This document shows positions 34,079 to 47,199 of a DNA stretch of 64,000 bases, one piece after another. The position numbers and the translations under genes were made by a program. Location: assembly GCA_002189035.1 (NCBI GenBank), contig NEEC01000016.1:1240001-1304000 (forward strand), written 5' to 3'. The DNA is from Utricularia gibba (lineage: Eukaryota > Streptophyta > Magnoliopsida > Lamiales > Lentibulariaceae). The notes below the pieces were generated by a model. It had not been told where the DNA came from. It worked only from the letters and a program-made list of their open reading frames with translations, and did not search any database. Position 1 is the first letter of the stretch; every line of letters begins with the position of its first letter.

Positions 34079-34826
34079 CTAATCTCGCCGCTTCTTGTGG
34101 GAGTTTCTGGAACTGGAGTCAAAGCCAAAGCATTTAAAAATGGCTTTCATGTAGCTGCACGGATGAACCTGGCCGCGGAAAACCTGCAGAACTACAGGAT
34201 CCTTCAGCGAAGGAGGAGACTCATCTCCGTCCTTGTCTTCTTCTGTAACCAAGTAGTCCCCTATTCCTTCACCCCCCTCTGCAACATCCTCATCCTTCAC
34301 AAAAAAATAAAATAATATATACTCAGCTTCTCTACACTCATAATAAACTGCATTACTCCAACCTCACATTCTCATCACCTAAATAAGATCTCAATACTCA
34401 CACCAAACTTTTACCAGTTTAGTTTCTCAAGGGCTGCAAAAAAAGCTTCTGAAAATAAGGAACGGAAAGCAAAAACCCTAGTGATAAGGCGATTTGAACA
34501 ACAACCACAGTCGAGAATTTTTCTCGTCCGGGAATGCAGGAACCTTTTAAAAGGTCCTGATCTGTGTCTGCTGAGATAGAAGAAACAGGCAACTTCGATG
34601 TACTAAAGGGAAGATGCCATTGAAATGGACGGACCTTGATCAAGGAATTTGAATCCGCCGCAGCTCCGCTGAGGAGCGGTGGTGACGGCGACGGCACGGC
34701 GTCAGACGTAAGAAGAGTAACACCAAAAAAGAAAAAAACGAAGAGAAGAAACATGACGACGAGTTGGATCCAAATCAACCATGGGACTTTGAAGCTATCG
34801 AGGATCAGCTCATCCCCAAACTCCAT
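34079..34826 (-). CDS. Small single-pass membrane protein of unknown function
   Basis: Two exons, 34635-34826 and 34079-34294, with a phase 0 GT-AG intron, give 135 residues. The N-terminus LILDSFKVPWLIWIQ leads directly into one hydrophobic segment (about residues 15-40, LVVMFLLFVFFFFGV). An acidic middle follows (EDVAEGGEGIGDYLVTEEDK), then a conserved-looking HPCSYMKAIFKCFGFDS near the C-terminus. This layout recalls short uncharacterised plant proteins with the same start and a CFG-type tail. The ATG at 34826 (MEFGDELI) is preferred; an in-frame ATG ten codons upstream exists. Function unknown. Confidence 0.65.
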
Positions 34827-37736
34827 CTTCCTACTACTCTCACAGAGAAAATTCACTTTCTCACGAAATTGACGACCAAGGGGAGAGAAGGTAGTAGAAG
34901 AACTGAGGAGGCGGCGATGGGGTCCGCCAGAGAATAAAACACTCGCTGGCTTCCACGACGCTACGACGCAGAAAGCAAGAAGATTACCAGCAATTTCACT
35001 TTAGGCCCTTGACTTTAGTATCAATAGCATATAGGTACTTCAAATCTACGATAATTCTCACTTACGCCCCAGAAATACCTACAATTTTCTCCGCCGGCCT
35101 TCCGGATACTCTTTATGGACCTAAGTCCTCTCCACAACTAACACTGCAGCTTTTCTCAAACGATAATTCCCAGATACATCACTTATCACCGTCTATCCAC
35201 AAACTCCACCCAATTTTTCAACACCGTAAATCCAGCAGAACCAGAGGTCTCCGAATCGAATTATTTCATCACTACAAATCGGATCCAGCAATGAGAAAGT
35301 AGATATCATAAATGCAACAGTTGAAATCAGTGCAGACAGCGGAGACGACGTCCTACATTTGTGCATTCAAAATTCTACCACCATATTCACGAAGGTATAG
35401 AACCTGATCGGCTGTGGAGATGAAGCCGATCCATCGGTTTCCCACGGCGCGGAGTTGGAAATGAAATCTCCTGGGCCGATTTCTTCGGCTCCCGGAGATA
35501 CATTTCGTTTTGGAGAAATTCCCATCGATGCCAACAGTTAGCACAACACGAAACAAGAAGACGGATTACTGGGCCTGGTTTGGGCTTTTCAAGCGTCAAT
35601 TCATGGGCCACCTAAATTAAACAACAAAATATTAATTAAAATGCTTAAAAAACAGAAGAAAAAGATTTTTTAGCTACATAATTAGTACTTCTTAATAGTG
35701 AAAAATGAACCCGGTTTGGTTCGTTTGGGACTTCCGTCGAACAGGAGGCAGGCGCGCAAAACTGAACCCCAACCGAGATACTCCAGCAAGATTCATCCAA
35801 AAAGGCAAGAAAAGATGGCCGGAAACAGCCGATTTTTAAACCTGAGGAACGTCGGCGGCCTGGCGCTCGGCCACATAAATCAAACCCCGACTAGACTGCA
35901 TTACAATGCCAACAGTTGCGTCGTCGCGGTACTTTCTCCTTGCGTATCATACATACTTCCAACATCTCCGGAATAGTGTGATTTTATTGAATAATGATAC
36001 AAAAATAAAAAACGCACAATGTGCGCGTATCATTAGTGTCCACGATATTGACGTGTCGTTGAGCTCTTCACGCGCTGACTGCCGCGTGTGATTTGATGTG
36101 TATAAAATTTGAAAAACTAATTAAGTTCAATAAAAAATATACTTTATGTTGATTGCTAAATGTTTGCCTATGTTTTGGAATTAGAGGATTAGGGTAAAAA
36201 TATTTCAATTTATTTCAATCTAGATAAAAAATGATGTAATGAAATTAATTTTTTATATAATGTTTAATTAATGGGTAAACGAGAAGAGAGATGCAATATA
36301 TACATCATTATTCTTGAAATTAAACAAAACTTTCTTAATCTAGAGTTTATTTGAATCAATTAGAAAAGCAGCCATGTATCATAGGGTACGTTTAAAAAAC
36401 AATCATCTTATATGTAAATTCTTTATCTTAGTCTACATGAGATAACTTTTCTAAATAACTTGAATTTATTTAAACCTAAATACAACATACTTTTTGAATA
36501 AATTTATGTTAAATCTTATTAAAATACAACACTAGGTATTTTCTAAACCTATGTGGTACATAGGTTCAAAAAACTAACCACTGCACTAATGAGTAATGAC
36601 ATTTTTGTGCTATTTTCCCTTCTACAGTAGACTTATTATGAGTTTGTTTTTGATTGTTGAATCCGTTGGACACGCATATATTCTAAATTCATGATAAAAA
36701 CCCATAGTATTATTTATATATTAGAAATTTAAATACAAAAGACCCAATATTTATATATAATTCATGATTCAACTCATATAATATACACATTCGGCAGGAA
36801 TTTATTTATGTGGGTTCGTGTTAGGAGCGATCACATCAAATCCGATAGTTGGACACTGCAAAAGCTGCTCCCCTACTCTGCTCCTATCTGCAATAAAATA
36901 CGAGTAAAATACGAATTTCCATGAATTTGGACTCCGGGCCCGGAGTGGTTGCCGTCGGTGATGGTTTGATCTCAGCCAGAGACACGCATCGGGCAATTAC
37001 TTGCCGGCCCCCCTGAGTTTTATCACATGACCCATCCATGTTCTCATCTCCTCCGCCTCCGGTCAAATCCCGCCATCCATTCCCGGCGCAACCCACCCCC
37101 TACCGCCAAATCTTTTTATTTCAAAATCCAATTTATTCAAATTTATAATTAAATTACAAAATAAAATGCTTGTTATTCATATTTTTATGATTTGTAAAAT
37201 ACGACTATTATCATTTTAGTTATATTTATCTAATTAATGCTCTTCATAGGAATATTTTTATATTGTATATAATAATAATTTAAATAAATTTATTTATTTA
37301 ATAATTCAAATAGATTATTAATTAAATTAATACTTGAAACTAACTGTTGATATCTTTTTTTTGTATGAGAATAAAATTTTTGGTTAAATCCACGTGGCAT
37401 GTTATAAAATGTTTTCAAGGGAGTTATTTTTTGTATGCATGTGGAGGTCCACTTTGACTTGACTCGGTATTAATTTAAAATATTTTAAATAAAATTAATT
37501 AATATAATATTAATTCAATAAAAATATGGAACCTGAAGAGGAAAAACAATTAATCGGATGAATGTGATTGAAAAAAGGTATATTGAAATCCTAAATTGGT
37601 GAATTATTAATTTGAACGTCATGAACAAATTATTTACTTAAAGAGGAAATTCATGATTAAATTTATCACCATTTCGTGCTTTTGATTTCAAAATCTGATT
37701 ATTTTTTATAATAAATTATTTTGTTACTAATCACCA
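34827..37736. other. Intergenic upstream of CYP78A
   Basis: 35000-36000 contains several short frames on both strands (for example RAVGNRWIGFISTADQVLYL, minus, 35353-35556) that look like eroded coding DNA but match no family I recognise. 36100-37730 is AT-rich with no gene seen. Confidence 0.35.
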
Positions 37737-37746
37737 CTATAAATTC
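37737..37746 (+). promoter_or_regulatory. TATA box of CYP78A gene
   Basis: ACTATAAATT lies about 80 bases before the start codon, a normal plant spacing for a leader of roughly 50 bases. Confidence 0.55.
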
Positions 37747-37824
37747 CGCCCATCAATTCCTTGAGTCCATACCAACTTTCAGCCTCAGCTTCTGTAGTGT
37801 GAAGTGTGAGGGAGGTGTACGGCC

Positions 37825-39502
37825 ATGGAGTTTGCGGCTAAGGATTCAAGCTGGTGGGTGTTTACACTCCCTGCGTTTCTTGGATTCGATTCCATTCTCG
37901 ATGGATACCTTCTTTTGGCAGTTTTTCTGGCATTTCTCTCTGCGGGGATCGTCACCTGGTTTTACTCCCCTGGCGGCGCCGCCTGGCAACATCGCATGAA
38001 CAGAGCAGGCTCAACTCAGATTCCTGGGCCAATAGGGCTGCCGATTTTCGGCAGTTTGTTTAGTCTCAGCAGTGGGTTGGCTCATCGTACTCTGGGGGGA
38101 TTGGCGGAGAGGATGAATGCGAAGCAGTTGATGGCGTTCAGTATCGGTGCGACGCCGGCGGTGGTTTCTTCAGACCCGAAAATCGCGAAGGAGATTCTGA
38201 CGTCACCGCATTTCGCCGATAGACCGATTAAGCAATCCGCGCGTAGTTTGATGTTCACCCGAGCGATGGGGTTCGCTCCAAATGGTACTTATTGGCGTCT
38301 CCTACGCCGCATCGCGGCGTCGCATCTCTTCGCACCGCGGCAAATAGGCGCCCAGGAATGCGGGCGTTTACATGATTGCGCTGTGATGGTTAGGGGGATT
38401 TCTGGGGATATGGCCCGCGACGGCGTTGTCTCTGTGAGGAAACATTTACAGGCGGCGTCGCTGAATAATATAATGGGTAGCGTTTTTGGGAAGAGGTACG
38501 ACGCTGCGGCAGAGTGCGAGGAGCTCAGAGAACTCAAAGAAATGGTGAGAGAAGGATTTGAGTTGCTTGGCGCTTTCAATTGGACGGATTTTCTGCCGTG
38601 GATGGCGTACGTTTACGACCCGCATCGCATTATTAACCGCTGTGAGAAGCTCGTTGTTCGTGTGAGGAAATTGGTGAAGGGGATCATCGAAGAACACAGA
38701 GCGAAGGAGAAAAATTCATCGGGATCCCAGGATTTTGTTGACATTTTGCTTTCGTTGGACGGTGAGGAGAAGCTCGGAGAAGATGATATGATCGCTGTTT
38801 TATGGGTAAGTTTTGCTGTGAAGGCGAATAGCTCTGTTTCACTTGCGCCGTTGCTTACAGGATTTGTTTCTGCAGGAAATGATCTTCAGAGGAACCGACA
38901 CAACAGCTTTACTGACAGAATGGGTTATGGCGGAATTGATTCTGCATCCCGATATTCAATCGAAACTCAGGCAAGAACTCGACGCCGCCGTCGCCAACAA
39001 ATCGTCACTAACACCCGGAGACCTCGCATCGCTGCCGTATCTTCAAGCGGTTGTGAAAGAGGCTCTCCGCATCCATCCTCCTGGCCCGCTTCTCTCATGG
39101 GCTCGTCTCTCCACCGCCGAAGTTCATCTCAGCAACGGCATGGTCGTCCCCGCCGCCACAACCGCCATGGTGAACATGTGGTCAATCACCCACGACCCCC
39201 AGGTCTGGGAAACCCCACTGCAATTTACACCAGAGAGATTCGTGCCGAGCATGGGCGGCGAGGAAGTCGACGTCCGTGGCGGCGATCTCCGACTCGCTCC
39301 GTTCGGCGCCGGCCGCCGTGTTTGCCCCGGGAAAAATCTTGGCATGATTACAGTCACTCTCTGGGTGGCGGAGCTTGTGCGCCGCTTCGAGTGGTTGGAG
39401 GACCCAAAGAATCCAGTTGATTTGACCGAGTTGCTGAAGCTATCATGCGAGATGAAGTACCCGGTGTCGGCGGTGGCGGTTAATCGGAATGTTCCGAACT
39501 AG
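37825..39502 (+). CDS. CYP78A: Cytochrome P450, CYP78A family
   Basis: ER-anchored monooxygenase; CYP78A members (KLUH type) control organ and seed size through an unidentified mobile signal. Two exons, 37825-38805 and 38876-39502, encode 535 residues. The single 70-base intron falls at AVLW|EMIFRG, the family's usual site. An N-terminal anchor lies around residues 27-45 ([20 protein letters not shown]), then the Pro-rich hinge [13 protein letters not shown]-helix: [14 protein letters not shown]-helix Exx[21 protein letters not shown] motif: FTPERFVP. Haem loop: [14 protein letters not shown] with the Cys ligand. Intact throughout. Confidence 0.95.
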
Positions 39503-42500
39503 GGCTTCCTACTTTGCTGACCTTTTTGGTTATATTACTGCATTTTATTCCAATAAATTAAGGAAACAATATTTCTAAATCTTTTTTACAAAATATAAAA
39601 AAAATACTTAGATTCAAAATTCAAACCACGAAATTGTTATCCGAAGTCACAAGCATCCAAAACACGTGATAAAAGTTGGGTTGTTATGACATACCATTCG
39701 CATGGGCATTGCAAATTAAAATAACAATTTCTGTAGTACCTACCATATATGCCCATCTGCGCATATATTTTATTCCAGGCTTTACTGGTAGAAGAGAGTG
39801 GTGAAGACTGGTTGGTAAATATAAAAAACCTACATTCGAGAGAAACTGTTATATTTGCATTAGCCTATGAGTTACCGTGCTCTTCAATTAGTGCTGGTGC
39901 CTCGATTACAAGTACACAATTAATTATGTATTGGGTTGTAATTTGCACCCTTTTGTTTTGCTCAAGTTTTGAGTAATTGAGGGTAAGTTACAACCACATA
40001 CCCAGTTCGATTGTGTTGTGTACTCTTTTGCAAGTTTTTATATAGATTTCTTTGGTAGTACCTTGAAATAAATTTACTCTTCATAATCTTCTTTATCTCA
40101 ACCAAAGTTCAAATTGATTCTTTAGTATTCCATGTTATGTTGAATACTATCTTGTCCTACCAAATAATGGTGTAATTCATGAACTCAACAATAACTAGTT
40201 TAATTTTCTTGGAATTAGAATAAATATGGCAATAAAAAACATTCTACACACTTTGAAAAAGAAGAATTTCTCATTAATGTTATCAAATTATTTGTAATCA
40301 TGTATGTGTCTTCTCCTTTCTCTTTCAATATTCCCTCATATCGAATTGATCATCAATTTTTTTGATATCTTATTTCCATATCATCACTATTGGAAGAATC
40401 ATACTCAATATGATCATTGCTAGTATTTTTACATCAATCTCTCGATTGTTAGAGTATCTAAATTCATGTTTGCCTAAATCAATTAGTTTTTTTAACATTA
40501 TCTTTTATATATTTCACATCATATTTACTTTAATTAAATTTAACTTTAAATATTACACATGATACTTTCGTTCACTTTCACATTCTTGTATAGACATTTG
40601 ATTTTTTAATAATTAATATTTATCTATTTTTATCTTAATTAACTTATTTATTTATTATTTAAAAATACAACAACAATTCAACATAAAAAAACTTAATACG
40701 ATAAATTTTAAATTAATGAAACTTAACTCAAATGTGATCAATCAGATCCATCTTGAGTTATATGCAACACTTCTTCTCTATATTTTATAACATCGTCAAC
40801 ATAGTTTTCGAAAATGAGAACATTTTGTCTCAAAAGATTGGACAATTATGCAACATTTATTTGATCGTGATCTCTAGAATTTGGTTGCCCCTCATCGCCT
40901 TTATCTTCCATTATCATATTATATAAAATTATTGTGATATACATAATATCGATAAATATCTGATGATTCTATATCCTAACTTGTGAGTAAATGATTCTAA
41001 ATCTTGCTTGAGGTATCCAAACATCATGTTTTTGATAAATTATTAAAAAAACACAATCTATTATTTTGAAATAGTATAATGACTTTTAACAAGTATGCAA
41101 ATAGCATTAGAATACTTGCACAACACAGATTATATAAATAAACATTATTCTACCAGATTTCAGGTTCTAAAATAGCAAGCATATAGTTTTTGATCCTAAA
41201 ATTGGCATTCATAAAGAAATTAACTATATTCATCTCTTCAAAGTATTTTTGGAAAAGTTTTTGTGAAATTCCAAAACACTACTATTGATTTCAAAGGGTT
41301 TGGACAGAGGTGTCAAAGGGGAATGGAGTTAAAATATAAAGTTTTGAAAACAAAAAAAGATCTTGTCTATGGAAATAGAAAGAACGATGATTGATTTTGT
41401 TCGAACTTTCAAGATTGTAGTATTGGTTGGCAAAAAAATAGAAATGATAGATTAACTAAATAGGGTGTCACATTGGATTTGGGCATCAAGCGATGGAGAT
41501 GCTTTATGGCTCATCATAAAGATGTAGTTATTGATTTAATCGAACTATAGTTGATTATATATTTGAAGATTAGTCAGATCAACTCCAAAAAATAGAAAAA
41601 AACATAAATATATTGATTGTGCCAATAAATTTGGAAACACTCGTCTAATGACTAATTATTTTTCAATGTCAAGAGAGACATGATGTAATCTATTGTATCT
41701 TTTCAACAATAATGCTAACATATAATAATACCATGCGAACGATAACGATGACATATGGATATGATGCAAATGTTTGTGAAGAATATTTTAAGTTGATTAG
41801 TTTACTACCCTCAAGTGCTTAAGGGTTCTTATAATCAAAATTCGTAATATGTTAAAAATAGAATATATAAGATATGTCAATTCAAATAACATTAAAAGAC
41901 TACTTTAATGAGATAAAAAATATGTTATCTATTATATTGTGAAGTATAAATTATATACATTGAGAATGAAAAAAATATTTTGTAATTTAGAAAAGGTCAA
42001 TATATTCATGGACATTGACATTCAACTATCATATTAAAGATCATTGCTTCAAATGACACATGGGTATAGGATTCGCTTTTTGATGTTTCGAATTCAAATG
42101 ATAATCTCAATATGTTATCTCATTTAACAATATTTGACAATTTGAGTTTAGGTATTGCCATCTAATAAAAAAACAATACTTTTTATTATTATACAACATA
42201 CTGTAAGATAGGATGTAGAATGAGTTTTAAGATTGTTAAAAACAAAATTTTAAATTATTTATTCACTTGTAAGCATATGCGATCATCAAATTTTGATCAA
42301 TATGAAGTAAATGCTACTCAGTTAGGTCATGAAGATTATGATCAATTAACATAATAATCACATGATTAGAACAAAACATTCACATTTTTTGAAGCACATC
42401 TTGTTGGAATTGTGAAACTAAGTAAATAAAATTTCAAAGACAAGCGAAAACAAATTTGGTTAAACATATTTGAAATGAATTTAATTAATTTTAGTTTATT

Positions 42501-42713
42501 ATATTATTTATCTTTTTAAATAGTAATTTCTTATATTTTTAAATAACAATTATTATTGCATTTGAATAATCATGTAAATTAATATAAAATAAATAAATAT
42601 AACATTCTAAAGGTAAAATATCTGGACAAAAATGTAAATGTATAACATTATTCTAGTGTAAATACACTCCTGGAGCACAACGTGCTCTTCTTGGTGAAAC
42701 TCCAAGTGCATCA
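39503..42713. other. Long AT-rich intergenic region with transposon debris
   Basis: No gene. A PIF/Harbinger remnant is at 40860-41030. Other patches (41340-42420) look like decayed coding DNA full of stops. The UGT promoter should lie near 42600-42700. Confidence 0.4.
40860..41030 (-). mobile_element. PIF/Harbinger transposase C-terminal remnant
   Basis: Minus-strand fragments in different frames read WIPQARFRI and IILYNMIMEDKGDE. They resemble the Harbinger transposase pieces QARFAIVRG and ILHNMIVEDERDE that lie in this order near its C-terminus. Frame shifts and stops show it is dead. Confidence 0.45.
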
Positions 42714-44365
42714 ATGGATTCCGGTGATCAATCTCTGCAATTGATTCTCATCCCATGGCCAGTAATGGGCCACGTTCAAATTGTTGAATTCGCCAAGCTC
42801 CTTCTTCCCCGTATGCAACTTCGTCTTCCTCCGGGTAACTGTTTTCTTTTGCTCTTCTTGGTTGCTGACATACACAAAATCTCTTTTTCCAAGGTCAGAT
42901 CTAAGTGTTGGCAGTACCAGGAGTTTCGTGTGTTTTTCGTTGCTCCGATTTTGGTCTAAACTAATTTCTTGCACTTGATCCATACTTCCACAGGGAAGAA
43001 GCTTTCGATCACAGTGTTGCTAATGAGACTCCCTGATTCAATCGACACTGTGAGCGGCTCCTTTTCCGACCAACTTTCGGCTTCCTCCGTCACCCCGCTC
43101 AACTTCTACAGCCTCCCTAGTGTTGACCCGGCACCGGAATGGAGCTCTAGAACCAGGGGATACTTCATTCATAGCTTGGTCCTCCGCCAACGATCAAATG
43201 TTTCAGAGTTTTTATACCCCGGAAGCAATCCATCGCCGGTATCGTCGTCGACATGCTCTGCACCTCGATGATTGGGGTGGCACGGGAGATGAATATCCCT
43301 AGCTACATATTCTTCACTTCTCCGGCGAGCTTCCTTGGGGCAATGCTCCATTTTCAAGCCCTCAATAATGAAGAGAATCAGAATGTGGCTGAGCTTAGAG
43401 ACTCAGAGACTGAGTTGCTGGTACCAAGCTTTGCGGTTCCGGTTCCCCCTAATGTCTTGTCACAGGTGATTGTGAACAAGGAACAATGGAAAACCAGATT
43501 TCTTCACTACGCAAGAGATTACAGAAAGACCAGTGGTATAATTATCAACACTTTCATGGAGTTGGAAACACATGCCCTCAACTCATTCTTGGCTGATTCA
43601 TCTTACGGTTCCAGTGGACTCCCTCCCGTGTTTGCAGTTGGCCCGATTATAAACCGGGCTCCATTTGTCGATGAATACCGATCGGATATAGTTCAATGGC
43701 TGGACAAGCAGCCACCAGGATCAGTGGTGTTTGTTTGTTTTGGGAGCCAGGGGAGCCTAGACAAGAACCAGGTTCAGGAGCTGGCTAAAGGGCTGGAGCA
43801 AAGTGGAAGCCGTTTCCTTTGGTCTCTCCGCCGACAACCATCGAACACACAGCGTGCAAGTTTTCCAACTGAGTACACAAGCTATGAGGAAGTGTTGCCA
43901 AAAGGATTCCTGGAGCGCACCGCAGGGATCGGAATGGTGGCCGGTTGGGTGCCGCAGCTGGAGGTACTCGGCCACACGGCTGTGGGTGGTTTCGTTTCAC
44001 ATTGCGGTTGGAATTCGGTGCTGGAGAGTCTATGGTTCGGGGTTCCGATCGCAACATGGCCTTTGCACTCCGAGCAGCAGATGAATGCATTTCAGCTTGT
44101 GAGAGAGCTTGGTTTGGCGGAAGAAATAAGCATCAGCTACTTGGTGAGCGGCGAGGAGCGGCCATTGATCTCGGCGGATGAAATCGAGAGGGGGATCAGG
44201 GCGGTGATGGCGGAGAGAAGCGAGGTGAGGAAGAGAGTGGTCGCCATGAGGGAAAAGAGCAGGAGCAGCGTTGCTGAAGGTGGCTCCTCTCACATCTCTC
44301 TCAGTAAATTCATCGAACATGTTATGTGCAACTCACTTCCCCAGTCTGATAACATATATAAGTAA
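42714..44365 (+). CDS. UDP-glycosyltransferase, UGT71-like, with one-base frameshift
   Basis: Cytosolic enzyme transferring sugar from UDP-sugar to small hydrophobic acceptors. Exon 1 is 42714-42810 (LILIPWPVMGHVQIVEFAKL). A 183-base intron (C|GTATGC to CCACAG) precedes exon 2, 42994-44365, starting KKLSITVLLMRLPDSID. The frame breaks at 43217-43222: the family's SIAGIVVDMLCTSMI continues one frame over, and one extra G (CCCCGGGAAG) would restore it. The C-terminal half is intact, with the PSPG box WVPQLEVLGHTAVGGFVSHC and GWNSVLESLWFGVPIATWPL followed by HSEQQ. If continuous it would have about 489 residues, normal for UGT71. As read, the first frame ends at 43271. Confidence 0.85.
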
Positions 44366-44792
44366 TGAAATAAAATTCCTTCTTCACAAAATGCTTGTTA
44401 TTTTACTGATCCAGAAGTCTAAAATATTAAAAACTACATTTAATAAAAAAAATTGCATGCAATGGCAATGCAAATGTGGGAATATCCATCCTGTAAGTTG
44501 AAGAAAGTTGAAGTCATTGCTGAATTTATGTGAATGGCCCAATACGCATCGTCCTCCTCATTTGTTTACTTATCTTGAATGGGTGTTTCGGGGACTCCGT
44601 TTTGAAGTTTCGGCAAGGATAATTTGCTGCTGTCACCTCCTCGTTTTTGTGAGTTAAAAATCAAATCTTTATACACATTTGTCAAATACGCCACTCGCGT
44701 CGTACTCATTTTTTTAGGTACTCTGAGTACTAATTTTTACCTGCGGTTTGGATTATTTGTGTTCCCTTTACCAGAAATTGGTGTAGGTTGTA
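44366..44792. other. Short intergenic UGT to SAM carrier
   Basis: Holds the UGT 3' end and the promoter and leader of the carrier gene. No other gene is seen in its 427 bases. Confidence 0.5.
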
Positions 44793-47199
44793 ATGGGCCC
44801 GGTCACATCAGCTGTTGATGCAATGTCTCTGGGTAACTCTTGAGCCACATTTTATGTGTTTGTCTGCTTAATGTTCTAATTCTCTGGGAACCGATTGACA
44901 AAGAGTGCCCCTAAGGTGTTCGGTGCTTTGTAGATACATCAAACACGAGGCAAGGCCTTAAGTTGGAAGGAAGACAATGCTTCGCCGCAGTTAATTTGAG
45001 CGATGAGAAGCCATTTGATTTTTTTCGTATATTCTCAGGCAGGAGGAATCAATTTCTTGCAGTTTTTTTGATAAACATAGTTGCATACTGGTTACTGTAC
45101 TTGCATTCATATTATGTGGCTTAAGAAAAAGACTTTGTTACAAACGTCTCAGAGGGTGTTATAGCTGGTGGAACGGCTGGAGTTGTGGTTGAAGCAGCTT
45201 TATATCCCATTGATACAATAAAGACTCGCCTACAGGTTTATTTTCATTCTTACAGTCTTCCAGATTCATTATATTATTGTGTGTGCATTGTGTTTTTGTG
45301 AGGAAATATAATTGCACATTGTTTCATTCTTTTCTAGCGTTGCTATGGTTTATTTCTCTTGCAGGCTGCCCGTGGTGGAGGTAAAATAATCCTAAAGGGG
45401 TTGTATTCTGGACTCGCTGGAAATCTTGCTGGGGTCTTACCGTAAGGACATTGAACCGCATATTTATTTGTATAAGAAGTTATGACATGCCGCTTATCAG
45501 TTACATAATTTTACACTGGTTGATATCAGTGCATCTGCTGCTTTTATTGGTGTGTATGAACCTGCGAAGCAAAAGCTTTTAAAAGTGCTTCCTGAAAACC
45601 TCAGTGCTGTTGCTCATTTGGTAAGAATATATTCATTCATTAGATGTATCTTCTGGGATTTGGATAGACTATTAGCTTTTTTTTTCCGGCATGAACCCAT
45701 AGACGTACCATGTGAACGTGTACCCCAATATTAGCTTCAAAGGATAATTGCATGGCACTGATTTGCAGAAACGTGGAGTTTTGTTCATTTGATATAGCTG
45801 CCTGTATTTTTTTTTTTTCATGTAGGCTGCAGGTACTCTTGGAGGCATTGCAGCTTCTTGCATTCGGGTCCCCACTGAGGTAATCTATCTTGATACCAGT
45901 CTCCTTGCCTTGATACAACTCTGCCGCTTGTCTCCCTTTATCATTGTGTCCTGAACTGTTGATCTCTCAGGTGGTTAAGCAGCGGCTTCAGATGGGACAA
46001 TTTGCTTCAGCCCCTGAAGCGGTTAGACTTATTGTTTCCAAAGAGGGCGTCAGAGGTCTTTATGCGGTGTGTTCCCTCTCCCTGAAAGCCTAACCTTATG
46101 GCTGCAGCATTTTTAAGTTGATGTCATTGCAGGGATACGGATCTTTTCTGTTGAGAGATTTACCTTTCGATGCTATCCAGTTCTGCATCTATGAACAGCT
46201 GCGACTTGGCTATAAATTGGCAGTATGCATTTCACCTCTGCTTTACTAATTCCTTTGCTGGCATTGAGCCGAAGGATCCCTTTTATGGGCAGACTCTATT
46301 AGATCGTCCTCCCACTAAACTGGCAGAAACTGATGTTAACCGTATTCTCTTATCTTTCTCTAAATCAGGCAAAGAGAGATTTGCATGGCCATGAAAATGC
46401 AGTAATTGGCGCCTTCGCTGGTAAAGTAATAGTGCCAGCAATTTGAACTATGCTTTCCCATAGGAATGCACAATGTTTTAGCAGTAAAATATGTTTGGAG
46501 AACTAGTTATGTTCAATTTCTAAAATCCAAACGATTATGGAAGCAGATGAGCATATTTTTGTTTTTTCAATGGGAGTAATATTTCATCTTCAGCTATACT
46601 GCTTATTCGGTCGATTCCATCTTTATTGCAGGCGTCCTGTCCCATGCATATCTTTACTGAACCGTAGAATCTTCATGAAATTACAGAACTTGGGTTTTTT
46701 CGTAGGTGCTCTTACTGGAGCCATTACTACTCCTTTGGATGTGATCAAAACACGCTTGATGGTTCAGGTAGCTGATCATCAACGCCTAGCATCTTCCTAT
46801 TCCTGGTACTTCTGTGTGCTGATCATCAAGAATAAGTGGTTACTCGTACTTTCATCTCTTCATCACAGGGATCAGGGAACCAGTACAAGGGCATCCTCCA
46901 CTGTGTTCAGACTATTGCGAAAGAGGAAGGACCAAGTGCTCTTCTCAAGGTTAGTGATACTACACCTAGGCATCTTTGTATTATGCTTCATATTTGCCAA
47001 TGGAACTTGGTGCACTAGGGGCTCATTTCCTGAAGCTGTAACTAGTCTCTGTGTCGTGCTTTAAAATCAGGGCATTGGACCAAGAGTTCTCTGGATCGGC
47101 ATCGGTGGTTCGATATTCTTCGGAGTTCTTGAGAGCACAAAGAGATTCCTGGCAGAGAATCGCCCCAACAAGCAGCAGCAGCATTCTGATGCAAAGTAG
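44793..47199 (+). CDS. SAMC1: S-adenosylmethionine carrier (mitochondrial carrier family)
   Basis: Imports S-adenosylmethionine into plastids and mitochondria in exchange for S-adenosylhomocysteine. Twelve exons (44793-44832, 44934-45038, 45153-45235, 45365-45441, 45530-45620, 45826-45879, 45971-46066, 46133-46222, 46369-46420, 46706-46767, 46869-46949, 47071-47199) total 960 bases, 319 residues. The start MGPVTSAVDAMSL and CFAAVNLSDEKPFDFF fit the family. Three carrier signatures are present: YPIDTIKTRLQ, VPTEVVKQRLQMGQF and TPLDVIKTRLMVQ. FLLRDLPFDAIQFCIYEQL is highly specific. Exon 2 appears to end TCAG|GCAGG, a GC donor, and reads RIFSEG where relatives have RxLFEG; that junction is the least certain. 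Confidence 0.92.

Noticed and set aside
38929-39420. Continuation of the CYP78A first frame past its intron (531-codon frame)
   Set aside because: The frame after 38805 loses P450 motifs, while the +1 exon at 38876 restores I-helix, ExxR and haem loop.
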